A DNA stretch of 64,000 nt from CAVYXK01 sp963772445. Its GTDB lineage: Bacteria; Pseudomonadota; Alphaproteobacteria; Acetobacterales; Acetobacteraceae. A program made the position numbers and the translations under genes. Positions 53,213-62,656 of this stretch are shown here, piece after piece; position 1 is the first letter of the stretch; each line of letters opens with the position of its first letter. The notes beneath the pieces are model-generated. The model was not told where the DNA came from and ran no database searches. It worked only from the letters and a program-made list of their open reading frames with translations. The stretch spans positions 620,001-684,000 of the forward strand of contig CAVYXK010000001.1 in assembly GCA_963772445.1 (NCBI GenBank), written 5' to 3'.

Positions 53213-53596
53213 TTACTTCCTGGCGGCCTGTGACTTTCGCTCGTAGTCGTCAAGCCACTGCTCAGTGAGCCGGTCGAGCTCCTCGAGCTGGCGTTCGGAG
53301 TAGGATTCCGGCGCAAAGCCCTCGAGCCACCCGAGCACGTGAGTTTCGATCAAGTCGCGCGGCACGTCCGGATGCTCGGCATGGATGCGTTCTGCCGACT
53401 GCTCGATCGACAGCCGTTTCCCGTCGTCCCAGACGATCTTGCGCCGTTTGGGGTCAACGTCGGCATTATCCAGTGCGGCGAAGACCAGATCGAGCGCGTA
53501 GACCGAGCGTTCCCCCTCGGACGAGCCCATCCATTCGAGGAAGGCGTCAGTGAACGGGTTGTTCTCGAAGGGGTGTTTTGCGCGTCGCTTGCCCAT
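53213..53596 (-). CDS. IS-associated acidic passenger protein
   Basis: 127 aa: starts MGKRRAKHPFENNPFTDAFL, then LDLVFAALDNADVDPKRRKIVWDDGKRLSIEQSAERIHAE and QLEELDRLTEQWLDDYE. It is strongly conserved with the 133-aa proteins at 55467-55868 and 62116-62517, so the frame is under selection. It is acidic and probably helical. The function is unknown; its location antisense to and just ahead of the transposase suggests a regulatory or immunity-like role. Confidence 0.7.
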   Translation of the reverse strand: MGKRRAKHPFENNPFTDAFLEWMGSSEGERSVYALDLVFAALDNADVDPKRRKIVWDDGKRLSIEQSAERIHAEHPDVPRDLIETHVLGWLEGFAPESYSERQLEELDRLTEQWLDDYERKSQAARK

Positions 53597-53618
53597 CGGA
53601 TGAGGATAGCACCGCGGG

Positions 53619-53936
53619 TCATTGCCGTCGCAAGGCTCGCTTCATCATCAAGCGGCTCTGCTCGATGCTCAAGGCGATCCACTGGGCGGTGAGCGCCTTG
53701 AAGCGCTTATAGTTGCGGATCTCACGCCGCACCTCGGGCAGATAGTCGCGCGGAACATATTCGGTCCGGCTCCTCATCTGCCGCGTGTAGCTGAGCTGGT
53801 AGTAGGGTCCCCTCCGGTTCTCTGGATCCTTGTACTGGCGGGTGAGCGATCCGGGCCGCATGTCTTCAATGCCGGCCAGCTGCGCCTTGATGCTTCCAAT
53901 GCGCTTTCTGATCACTGCCAGGCGTTTGTTTGTCAT
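53619..53936 (-). CDS. DUF6788-like protein
   Basis: 105 aa: MTNKRLAVIRKRIGSIKAQL, then MRPGSLTRQYKDPENRRGPYYQLSYT and SRTEYVPRDYLPEVRREIRN. The pattern matches the small DUF6788 family, often found beside transposases. It may help target or regulate transposition. It is present in copy A only; B and C have a short non-coding stretch there. Confidence 0.75.
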   Translation of the reverse strand: MTNKRLAVIRKRIGSIKAQLAGIEDMRPGSLTRQYKDPENRRGPYYQLSYTRQMRSRTEYVPRDYLPEVRREIRNYKRFKALTAQWIALSIEQSRLMMKRALRRQ

Positions 53937-53989
53937 AGGTTTAGCATACCAGTGCTATACTATGCTGGCAACAGAATTGAGAGGGCCCG

Positions 53990-55391
53990 ATGCCGCTGTG
54001 GATGCCCTGGTGGAATGCGATTTGGCTGCTGCGTCCGGCGTTCTCGCGTCTGCGCACCTTCCTGTGGTTCGCCACCGCCGTGGCAGGCTTCACGGTGCGG
54101 ACGGAACTGCTGGGCGTAACCAGCCTCGTGCGGGCGCTGAAGCTCGAGGCTCGCTTCTACAACAAGCTCGTCGATCACTTTCACAGCCCCGCCGTGAAGC
54201 TCGATCGGCTCGCGGCGCTGTGGACCCAGGTGGTGCTGCGGCTATTCCCGCAGCCGCTGCGCATCAACGGAAGGTGTATCGTGGTCGGCGACGGCATCAA
54301 GATCCCAAAGCGCGGGCGCAAGATGCCGGCGGTCAAACTCCTGCATCAGCAGTCCGAGTCGAACACCAAGCCCGAATTCATCATGGGACATTCCCTCCAG
54401 GCTGTGAGCGTGCTCGTTCAGGCCGCAGCCAGCGTCTTCGCCGTGCCGCTCGCCATGCGAATCCACGAAGGGTTGGTGTGGTCCAATCGCGATCGCCGCA
54501 CCCTGCTCGACAAGATGCTTGCGCTCCTCGGGATCGTCGCCATCGCAGAACCCTTCTACTTCGTCGCCGACGCCTACTATGCCGCGCGCAAGATCGTCAC
54601 CGGCCTGCTCGAGGAGAACAACCACCTGGTCACGCGGGTGAAGTCCAACGCCGTCGCCTACACCGCCCACCAGCAGCGTGGCCCGCGGAAGAGAGGCCGG
54701 CCCAGAGTTCTATGGCAGCAAGGTCAAGCTCAGATCCCTGCTGGAAGACCCCAAGGGCTTCCAACAGGCCGAAAGTCCCGTCTACGGCGAGCACCAGGTG
54801 ACCATCCAGTATCGGGTCCGCGACCTGCTGTGGCGCCCGGCCGGTCAACTCGTGCGCTTCGTGGCGGTAATTCATCCAGTAAGAGGCTCGTGCCTCCTGA
54901 TGTGCACCGACACCTCTTTGGAGGCTATCGAGATCATTCGCCTGTACGGTCTGCGCTTCAAGATCGAGCACACGTTCAAGCAGGCGGTGCGGCTGATCGG
55001 TTCGTTTACCTACCATTTCTGGATGTCCGACATGAAGCCGCTGCGCCGCCGCAGTGGCAATCAACATCTCCATCGTGAGTCGCTGGAATACCGCAACGCC
55101 GTCAAACGCAAGCTCCACGCCTACCACGTCTTCATCCAGGCGGGTGTCGTCTGCCAGGGACTGCTTCAGTATCTGGCCGTCGCCTTCCCTCAGGCCGTCT
55201 GGAATTCCTTCGGCTCCTGGCTGCGAACCATTCGGCCCGGCATCCCGCCCTCGGAGCTGGTCGTGGCCAATGCCCTGCGCCAGAGCCTGCCGGAATTTCT
55301 CTTGAATGCCACCCCGAGCAACACCTTCGCGAAATTCGTCATCGAACGACAGGACACCAATAAAATGGAGGCCTTCCGCCTAGCCTCCTGA
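53990..55391 (+). pseudogene. Transposase of IS copy A, frameshifted
   Basis: The DDE transposase starts MPLWMPWWNAIWLLRPAFSR; first Asp in IVVGDGIKIPKRGRKMP, second in FYFVADAYYAARKI. At about 54705 (CGGCCCAGAGTTC) the frame changes and homology continues EFYGSKVKLRSLLEDPKGFQ to RLYGLRFKIEHTFKQAVRL (catalytic Glu; IS4-like Y-x2-R-x3-E) and ends at 55391. The family is IS4-related by the signature, but I cannot name it. Confidence 0.82.
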
Positions 55392-55466
55392 GCCGAAATT
55401 CCTCCGGAACTCTGGACTCGCGAGAGAGTATGTATCGTGATCTGCTCGAGAGTGCCGAGTTCTCGG

Positions 55467-55868
55467 CTACTTTCCGACGGCCCATCGCTTGCGCTCGTAG
55501 TCTTCGAGCCACGGCTCCATGAGCCGGTCGAATTCCTCGAGCTGTCGTTCGGAGTAGGATTCGGGCGCGCAGTTTTCCAGCCAACCGAACACGTGAATTT
55601 CGATCAGGTCGCGGGGCATGTCCGGATGCTCGGCATGGAGGCGTTCCGCCGACTCCTCGATCGAAAGCCGTTTCCCGTCGGTCCAGACGATCTTGCGCCG
55701 CCTGGCGTCGACGTCGGCATGGTCCAGCGCGCCGAAGACCAGATCGAGCGCCTCGATCGAGTGTTGTCCCTCGGGCGAGTCCATCCATTCGAGAAAGCCC
55801 TCAATGAAGGGGTTGTCCTCGAAGGGGTGTCTGTCCTTGCGGGAGGGTTTTGCACGCCGCTGGCCCAT
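55467..55868 (-). CDS. IS-associated acidic passenger protein (copy B)
   Basis: 133 aa: MGQRRAKPSRKDRHPFEDNP, then DLVFGALDHADVDARRRKIVWTDGKRLSIEESAERLHAEHPDMPRD. It is a homologue of 53213-53596 and identical in protein sequence to 62116-62517. The function is unknown. It is transcribed away from the transposase. Confidence 0.7.
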   Translation of the reverse strand: MGQRRAKPSRKDRHPFEDNPFIEGFLEWMDSPEGQHSIEALDLVFGALDHADVDARRRKIVWTDGKRLSIEESAERLHAEHPDMPRDLIEIHVFGWLENCAPESYSERQLEEFDRLMEPWLEDYERKRWAVGK

Positions 55869-57156
55869 CGGATCAGGATAGCACCGCTGCTCACTCCTGT
55901 CGCCAGGCTCACGATCGATTCATCGTCGATCACGGGAGATTCAACATTGTTACAACGATTTCCAGGGTAACGACAGCGTTCATCAGAAACAACAACGAGT
56001 TGGCCCGATGTCGCTGTGGATGCTCTGGTGGAACGCGATCTGGCTGCTGCGCCCGGCGTTCTCCCGCCTGCGAACCTTCCTGTGGTTCGCCACCGCGGTG
56101 GCAGGCTTCACGGTGCGGACGGAGCTGCTCGGCGTCACCTCCATCGTGCGTGCGCTGAACCTCGATCCGCGCTGCTACAATACGCTCGTCGATTACTTCC
56201 ACAGCTCCGCCGTCAAGCTCGACCGGCTCACAGCGCTGTGGACCCAGCTGGTGCTGCGCCTGTTCCCCCAGAAGCTGCGCGTCAACGGCAGGTGCGTCCT
56301 GGTCGGCGACGGCATCAAGATCCCCAAGTGCGGCCGCAAGATGCCGGCGGTCAAGCTCCTGCATCAGCAGTCCGAACTCGAACACCAAGCCCGACTTCAT
56401 CATGGGACACTCGCTGCAAGCCGTGAGCCTGTTGGTTCAGGCCGCCTCTAGCGTCTTCGCCGTGCCGCTCGCCGCGCGCATCCACGAGGGCGTGGTGTGG
56501 TCCAATCGCGACCGCCGCACCCTGCTCGACAAGATGCTCACCCTCCTCGGCATCGCCGCCGTCGAACAACCCTTCTACTTCGTCGCCGACGCCTACTATG
56601 CCGCGCGCAAGATCGTCTCCGGCCTGATCACGCAGGACAACCATCTCCTCACACGCGTCAAGTCCAATGCCGTCGCCTACACCGCCTACCAACAGCGCGG
56701 CCCGCGCAAGCGAGGCCGGCCCAGGCTCTATGGCAGGAAAGTCAAGCTCAGGTCCCTGCTGCAAGACCCCAAGGCCTTCCAGCAGGCCAAAAGCCCCGTC
56801 TACGGCGAGAACAACGTGATCATCCAGTATCGGGTCCGCGACCTGCTGTGGCGCCCAGCCGGCCGGATGGTGCGTTTCGTCGCGGTGCTTCATCCAACAA
56901 GAGGCTCTTGCCTGCTCATGTGCACAGACACCTCTCTGCAGGCCATCGAGATCATTCGTCTCTACGGCCTGCGCTTCAAGATCGAGCACACCTTCAAGCA
57001 GGCAGTGCGCCTCATCGGCACGTTCACCTATCACTTCTGGATGTCCGACATGAAACCGTTGCGTCGCAACAACGGCAACCAGCATCTCCACCGGGCATCG
57101 CCCAAATACCGCGACGACGTCAAACTGAAGTTGGACCTCAAGACTCCCCTCATTTA

Positions 57157-57526
57157 TCAAACCGGTCCGAAAACGTCTGCGAAGAGAGGTTGCTCGTGCA
57201 GCATTTGGGAGAAGCGCTGCATCAATGGGCGCAGCCAGTCGTCACGCATGGTCGGGATGAGGTCATAGAGCAGGCAGCCCTGGCGGAACAACGAATGGGC
57301 ACGGCGTTTGGCGGTGTTGGTCTTGAGCATCCGATCATAACCCAAGGCTTCGCCGGCGGCCCCCAGCAAGGTCAGCAGGACGACGGCGAATGCGTTGATC
57401 AGCCATAGCCGGTCACGCCGCTCGGGGGATTTGACACGGATGATGCCCAGACCCATGCCGAAGCGCAGGTCCTTGCTGTCGCGTAAGCTGCATTCGATAT
57501 CCCATCCATGATACCGCTGATAGTTT
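57157..57526 (-). pseudogene. IS4-family transposase, C-terminal remnant (copy 2)
   Basis: Same sequence as 15891-16260: WDIECSLRDSKDLRFGMGLG to the stop at 57157. It carries the right-end coding part of an IS4 transposase without the first catalytic residues. Confidence 0.75.
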
Positions 57527-57600
57527 AACCGACTCGCCGGGACCGCCCATACTCGGCCGCGAGGCGCTTCGAGCGCTGGTTCGCTGGCTGGGATCACGCG

Positions 57601-57846
57601 ATGAACGAGGCCGGTCGACCGGTATGGCAGATGTTGCCCGACGACCGGCGACGCACGGTGCTGCGTGCACTGACGCTGATGACACTTCGCCAGAGCCGCG
57701 CGGTGGTTGTGGCCGGGGAGTCCAATCATGGTGAGCGAGGTTTGGTGTCCGGCGCCCCACGGCATGGTGTCGGACAAGATCCACCGTCGGCATCGGGAGC
57801 GGATGGCGATAGTCTACATTCGCCAGTCCACGCTTCAGCAGGTTGA
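57601..57846 (+). CDS. Small hypothetical protein (copy 2)
   Basis: Identical to the 81-aa frame at 16335-16580 (MNEAGRPVWQMLPDDRRRTV...). Its identity in both copies reflects recent duplication rather than proof of function. Confidence 0.3.
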   Translation: MNEAGRPVWQMLPDDRRRTVLRALTLMTLRQSRAVVVAGESNHGERGLVSGAPRHGVGQDPPSASGADGDSLHSPVHASAG

Positions 57847-58212
57847 GCGACACCAAGAATTGACGCGGCTGCAATATGCTCTGGTGGATCGGGCGCTGCA
57901 GCTTGGCTGGGACCGCGCATCGATCGTGGTGATCGACGATGATTTGGGGCGGTCTGGTGCCTCGATCGAGGGCCGTCCCGGCTTCCAGCGTCTGGTGGCA
58001 GAGGTCGGTCTCGGCCATGTCGGCATTGTGCTGGGGGTGGAGATGTCGCGGCTCGCCCGATCATGCCGGGATTGGCATCAGCTACTGGAGATCTGCGCGT
58101 TGTTCGACACGTTGATTGCGGATTCCGAAGGCGTGTACGATGCGGGTAATTTTAACGATCGCCTGCTGCTGGGCTTAAAGGGGATGGTGACATGATGCAG
58201 GACCTCGTGATC

Positions 58213-60271
58213 TTATTGAAAGGACAGACTTTCTTGCTGCGGATCGGATGATACTGCACGTCCAGTGGTGAGCGCACGTCGTACTACGGGCCGATCCAGA
58301 TCATGTTCGCGGATGACATAGGGCGCGCCGACGCACGCCTGTCTCGCAGGCAGCAGTCCGTCCCGGATCAAGCGAACAACAGTCATCTTGTGGACGCCAA
58401 GCCGGCTGGCGGCTTCATGCAGGATCAGCTCTTGTCGCTGCGCCCGTTCGCCGTCGCGATAGACCGCAATCTGATGCACGCCGCGGAAATTGCGGACGCG
58501 CAACTGGGTCCAGCTTTGTCCTTTGGCCGAGCGTATTCCGAGCCGGTTGAGAAGTGGAGCGATGCTGTGGTCCGGCAATATGCGAGCGAGTTCGCGGACC
58601 AATTGCACGGTCTCGATGTTAGTCTTCCAGCGATTTTGCCCGGTGCGGTTCTTCGCCACTTCAAGCCGCGTGTGATCTCCGCCCTGCCAATGCAGCACGA
58701 GGCGCAGCCGATCGGCCTCCACCGTGACGACGATCTCCTTGAGGACGGCGCGTAAAATCCGCTTGCGGGTTTCATTGGACGCTGCGGGATGGTTCCATAA
58801 CTGAGGCAAGTCATCGGCGAGCGCCAACAGCGTCGCACGCTCATCGTCGCGCAGCGCGCGCGGCTGTTCGTTCTGTAAGCTCCGGATCTGCTCCTCGAGT
58901 TCGCGCCACCGCCGCCAGGCGGTCATTCCATCGGCGTTCAAGTTCGCCGGCTACCAGCCGGTTGTCGGGATCAGTTGCATCATATTGCCGTCGCGCATGC
59001 GTCTCTTCGTAGCGGGCTTGTTGCAGTGCCAGTTCACTTTGCCGCAGCCGTTCCGAACCGGCCCGCTCGCGATCGGCAATCAACTGCAATGCCGCATCAA
59101 TGGCCAGCGGTGAGATCGCACGCAGCACTTCCGCCGACACCGCCCCATCGATGCGCATATTGCTGAAGCCGACGCACTTCTTGTCGGAGGCGTAGTCCAT
59201 CTCGGCATTGCAAATATAGCGCGTGTCGCGATGCGCATGATGCAGTACCTTGAGCTTGCGCCCGCAGTGCCCGCAGCGGAGCAGTCCAACGAGCAGCCCT
59301 CCGCCCTTGCGTACCGAACCTGCCACCATCGTCCCCTTCATGTTGGCATTGCCGGCGATAATCTTCTGGTTGCGATCATACTCCTCCCATGAGATGTAGC
59401 CATCGTGGTGGTCGCGGATCAGCACCTCCCACTCGTCGCGGCGACGCGCGACACCGTGAATGACGACTTTGCGCCCGTCTTCGAACCGAACTCGCGAGCC
59501 GGTGCGCCCAAACACATAGGCCCCGGCGTAGACCGGATTGGTCAGTAGCCGGTGAACCGCATGATAGCGCGCCGGGCGCCACTGCACGGCCCGGCCCTGG
59601 GGACCATAGACGGCAACCGGCAGGTCGATCCCCTCCTGCCGCAGCCACAAGCCGAGCTGGCGCACGCTGCCGATCTCGCTGAACTTGCGGAACACCAGAG
59701 CCAACGCCTCACGGATCCGCCGGTCAGGATCCTGTTCCAGGCGATCATTAGCGCCGCGTCGATAGCCGATCGCAACCGTCATGTACAGATCGCCGCGCGC
59801 CGCCTTCAGACGCAACGCCTCTCGTGAACGCTGCCGGAACATCGACAACTCGAGCTCGCTGAAGGCGCCTTTCAAGCCAAGCAGCAACCTGTCGTTGATC
59901 AGTCGCGGATCGTGGATTCCGTCCTCGTCAATGATCAGGCTGTTCACGAAGGCGCAGAATTCCAGCAGCGTGTGCCAATCGCGGCCGTTGCGTGCCAGCC
60001 GCGATGCCTCGATCGCCAACACGGCGCCGACCGTGCCGGCGCAGATTGCCGCCAGCAAGCGCTCGAAGCCGGGGCGGCGTTGACCACTGCCCGATCGGCC
60101 AAGATCATCGTCGATGACAATGACGTTCTCCCAGCCCAGCGAGCGCGCTCGTTCCACCAAGGCATATTGTCGACGCCGGCTCTCGGGGTTGTTGAGCAGC
60201 TGATCCGCCGTGGATTGGCGCACGTACACATAAGCGTCGCGCGCCAGGTGCTCAGCGGTGATCTTATTCAT
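58213..60271 (-). pseudogene. Large serine recombinase of element 2, frameshifted
   Basis: The first frame (58841-60271) holds the catalytic domain (DAYVYVRQSTADQLLNNPES, GRSGSGQRRPGFERLL, EASRLARNGRDWHTLLEF, LLLGLKGAFSELELSMFRQR), the recombinase domain and a zinc ribbon (CGHCGRKLKVLHH, YICNAEM, CVGF). Near 58920 (GCGGTGGCGCGAAC) the frame must shift to read RELEEQIRSLQNEQPRALRD onward, ending in an HTH-like tail (LILHEAASRLGVHKMTVVRLIRDGLL) at 58213. It is related to but distinct from the recombinase of element 1. Confidence 0.87.
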
Positions 60272-60446
60272 TGGCGGCCTCGGGCGGCAGCGCCGCGCCG
60301 GCGGCGATGTGCTCCGATATCAGCAGTTTTAGCAGAGCGGTCACTTCCGCCCGAGTGGGCCGAGGGATTCGGCTCGGTTCGAGCGCATTGGCCGTGGGCA
60401 TGAGCAGATCGAGCTGTCGGCGGCTCGCTGGTCGGTCGATCATCAC
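60264..60446 (-). CDS. Small recombinase-associated protein
   Basis: 60 aa: MMIDRPASRRQLDLLMPTAN, then PTRAEVTALLKLLISEHIAA. It overlaps the recombinase start by 8 nt, indicating coupled translation. Small genes of this kind commonly sit between DUF5372 and recombinase genes; the function is unknown. Confidence 0.55.
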   Translation of the reverse strand: MMIDRPASRRQLDLLMPTANALEPSRIPRPTRAEVTALLKLLISEHIAAGAALPPEAANE

Positions 60447-60696
60447 ACTCCTCCCTCATCGGAATCGCAGGCGATAAGGATAGGAGTGCGCCATCAATCG
60501 TTCTGCGCAGCGTGAACAATGCCTCGAGCGTCAGACGGGGCATCTTCACGACCGCAATTTGCGCCGGCCAGGGCTCGGTCATCCAGGCCGGCAGCAACGC
60601 TCGCATGCCGTTAGGTTGCTCGATGACAAAGTGGCTGCTGCCACCATGCTGCAAACGACGTACGACAGCCACGCGCTCACCCGCACGCGGATGCAA
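60447..60696 (-). CDS. DUF5372-like protein
   Basis: The frame reads IRYPLHPRAGERVAVVRRLQ, then SHFVIEQPNGMRALLPAWMTEPWPAQIAVV and RLTLEALFTLRRTID, matching the DUF5372 pattern found next to serine recombinases. The start is unclear (TTG 60696 or upstream near the element edge). The frame overlaps the 60-aa gene in another phase, so the true end may be earlier than the nominal stop at 60268. Confidence 0.55.
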
Positions 60697-62115
60697 AGGG
60701 TACCGGATCAGAACCTCAAACGGCTGTTCTCGGGCAGTATGTCGCCGTCTCGAAGGGTACCATGTCTGAGGCCGAACTTCACATCATCAAGGCGCGGATG
60801 TTAGAGGGGCGGCGAGCGAAGGCCCGTCGCGGCGAACTCGGCAAGACGGTACCGATGGGATATCTGCGGCGTCCGTCGGGGGAAGTCGTCCTGGAGCCCG
60901 ACGAACAGGCGCAGGCGACGATCCGGCTGGTATTCGACCTGTTCGATCGGTTTCGCACCATTGGCAAGGTGCTGCGCTACTTGGTCGATCATGACATCGG
61001 GATGCCGGTGCGCACGCAGGGCGGCACCAACAAGGGCGAGTTGGAATGGCATCGCCCCAACCGGGTTTCGCTGAATTCAAACGCAAGCTCCATGCCTATC
61101 ACGTCTTCATCCAGGCAGGTCTCGTCTGCCAGGGACTGCTTCAGTACCTCTCCGTCGCCTATCCCCAGCTCGTCTGGAACTCCTTCGGGTCCTGGCTGCG
61201 AACCATTCGACCCGGCATCCCGCCCTCCGAGCTCGTCGTCGCCACCGCGCTACGCCACAGCCGGCCAGAATTTCTCGTGAATACCGCCCAAAGCAACATC
61301 TTCGCGAAATTCCTCGCCGAGCGACAGGACCCGCACAAAATGCAGGCCTTCCGCCTCGCCGCCTGAGCCGAAATTCTGGGCAAACCCCAGACTCGCAAGG
61401 TGATCTGGATATCGCGTGTCAATTGCGCTATATCGGCCGTGACTTCTGCATACCCCTGGTCAAGTTTTTGCTTCTCTGGCGTGGCAAAGTCGCTATTGAA
61501 AAAGCTAGCAGGCACAGTCTTCTCCACCCGGGAATGATTTTTTGCGATCTGGTTTGACAACTCTGGCAGACTTTTCTCCCTTTCCAGGCAGGTGGCGTAA
61601 ACGTCCTGAACGATCTTCTTTGCCGGTTTCTCACCCATCGTTTCTTTGTTTTTCTCGTAGTTCGTCCGCAGATTTTTCCGCCAATCCGCCATGGTTTCTG
61701 GCTTGTATACCAGTAGCGACCTCTTGCTCTCATCAAGAAACCGCTTGACTGCGGCTGCCAACTGCGCGAGGAAGGTTTGATCAGTTTTAGACTGGTCGTT
61801 TATTACAGTCTGCAGCGAGCGAACCCGATCCGTGTGGTTCTCAAGTGCGATCTTCAAATCGGTGAGCCATGCCCGTTGGGTTTCCAAGATAGCGGCTGCA
61901 ACCTCGGTCAACTGGCTTTTGATACCCTTACTGACCGCTTTGTATCGATCAGAGTCGGGACCCCCTAGCTTTAACTGTCTATCAATATAGCCCATGCTTG
62001 TGCGCGGACCCGCCAAAGCCCAGTCGTTAAACTTTTTATACAGATCATTGCTGTCTTTTAAGCATTGTGACAAATCCTTTTCTTTCTCGGTAACTCGAGA
62101 GTGCCGAGTTCTCGG

Positions 62116-62517
62116 CTACTTTCCGACGGCCCATCGCTTGCGCTCGTAGTCTTCGAGCCACGGCTCCATGAGCCGGTCGAATTCCTCGAGCTGTCGTTCG
62201 GAGTAGGATTCGGGCGCGCAGTTTTCCAGCCAACCGAACACGTGAATTTCGATCAGGTCGCGGGGCATGTCCGGATGCTCGGCATGGAGGCGTTCCGCCG
62301 ACTCCTCGATCGAAAGCCGTTTCCCGTCGGTCCAGACGATCTTGCGCCGCCTGGCGTCGACGTCGGCATGGTCCAGCGCGCCGAAGACCAGATCGAGCGC
62401 CTCGATCGAGTGTTGTCCCTCGGGCGAGTCCATCCATTCGAGAAAGCCCTCAATGAAGGGGTTGTCCTCGAAGGGGTGTCTGTCCTTGCGGGAGGGTTTT
62501 GCGCGCCGCTGGCCCAT
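62116..62517 (-). CDS. IS-associated acidic passenger protein (copy C)
   Basis: 133 aa, same protein sequence as 55467-55868 (FLEWMDSPEGQHSIEALDLV, then QLEEFDRLMEPWLEDYERKR). Antisense to the transposase, function unknown. Confidence 0.7.
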   Translation of the reverse strand: MGQRRAKPSRKDRHPFEDNPFIEGFLEWMDSPEGQHSIEALDLVFGALDHADVDARRRKIVWTDGKRLSIEESAERLHAEHPDMPRDLIEIHVFGWLENCAPESYSERQLEEFDRLMEPWLEDYERKRWAVGK

Positions 62518-62656
62518 CGGATCAGGATAGCACCGCTGCTCACTCCTGTCGCCAGGCTCACGATCGATTCATCGTCGATCACGGGAGATTCAACATTGTT
62601 ACAACGATTTCCAGGGTAACGACAGCGTTCATCAGAAACAACAACGAGTTGGCCCG

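Larger units (their letters stand above)
53191..55424 (+). mobile_element. IS copy A (DDE transposase with antisense passenger genes)
   Basis: 2234 bp. Terminal inverted repeats CTCGAGAGTGCCGAGTTCTG (left) and, from the right end inward, CTCGCGAGTCCAGAGTTCCG match at about 16 of 20. A 7-bp duplication AGAGTAT flanks it (53184-53190, 55425-55431). It carries a transposase on the plus strand and two small genes on the minus strand. It is diverged from copies B and C, which lack the DUF6788 gene. Confidence 0.88.
58185..60752 (-). mobile_element. Second serine-recombinase element inserted in a recombinase gene
   Basis: The host codons GLKG|TMSE are split: left junction GGCTTAAAGGGGATGGTG, right junction CGTCTCGAAGGGTACCATG, sharing AAGGG. 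Inside are a frameshifted recombinase, a 60-aa protein and a DUF5372-like protein, all on the minus strand. No obvious terminal inverted repeats or longer duplication were found, as expected for serine-integrase insertion at a short core. Confidence 0.85.
57126..61076 (+). mobile_element. Chimeric IS4-end / serine-recombinase element (copy 2, truncated and interrupted)
   Basis: 57137-58183 and 60753-61073 match copy 1 (15871-16917 and 16918-17236) almost exactly; one difference is visible near 58083. The right ~1.1 kb is missing: the sequence breaks at GTTTCGCTGAAT, then IS B continues. TCAAAC (6 bp) occurs on both sides. Eleven extra bases (57126-57136) lie before the shared left end. A second recombinase element sits inside at 58185-60752. 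Confidence 0.85.
57728..61076 (+). pseudogene. Large serine recombinase (copy 2), interrupted and 3'-truncated
   Basis: From ATG 57728 it is identical to the recombinase at 16462 through LLLGLKG (58183). It is then interrupted by a 2.6-kb recombinase element and resumes TMSEAELHIIKARMLEGRRA at ~60753 up to EWHRPNRVSLN (61073). There the element is cut and the zinc ribbon and C-terminus are gone. It is certainly inactive. Confidence 0.9.
56008..61366 (+). pseudogene. Transposase of IS copy B, frameshifted and split
   Basis: It starts MSLWMLWWNAIWLLRPAFSR. A +1 base in TCCGAACTCGAACACC (~56370; copy A has TCCGAGTCGAACACC) shifts the frame; homology resumes at MGHSLQAVSLLVQAA (56402). The frame is broken at 57126 by the inserted element and resumes at 61077 with the C-terminus (FKRKLHAYHVFIQAGLVCQG) to 61366. 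The same +1 base is present in copy C. Confidence 0.85.
55445..61399 (+). mobile_element. IS copy B, carrying nested insertions
   Basis: Left end CTCGAGAGTGCCGAG at 55445, right end ...CAGACTCGCAAG at 61399, flanked by an 8-bp duplication GTGATCTG (55437-55444, 61400-61407). It is nearly identical to copy C. Its transposase gene is split at 57120-57125/61077-61082 (TCAAAC on both sides) by a chimeric recombinase element, which is itself interrupted. Only 20 bp separate it from copy A. Confidence 0.85.
53156..62093 (-). pseudogene. Unknown helical host gene interrupted by three IS copies
   Basis: Main part 61400-62093 reads TEKEKDLSQCLKDSNDLYKK, DRYKAVSKGIKSQLTEVAAA, LAAAVKRFLDESKRSLL and GYAEVTADIAQLTRDIQIT. 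Removing IS copies B and A, with one 8-bp and one 7-bp duplication, joins 12 bp at 55425-55436 and 28 bp at 53156-53183. The protein then ends IHTLKKDFNWLK and TAA (53156-53158), with the frame kept exactly (732 nt). The frame is also open through 62093, where IS copy C begins, so the N-terminus lies beyond the window. It is rich in Lys, Glu and Gln, probably helical, and of lower GC than its neighbours. No family recognised. Confidence 0.8.
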
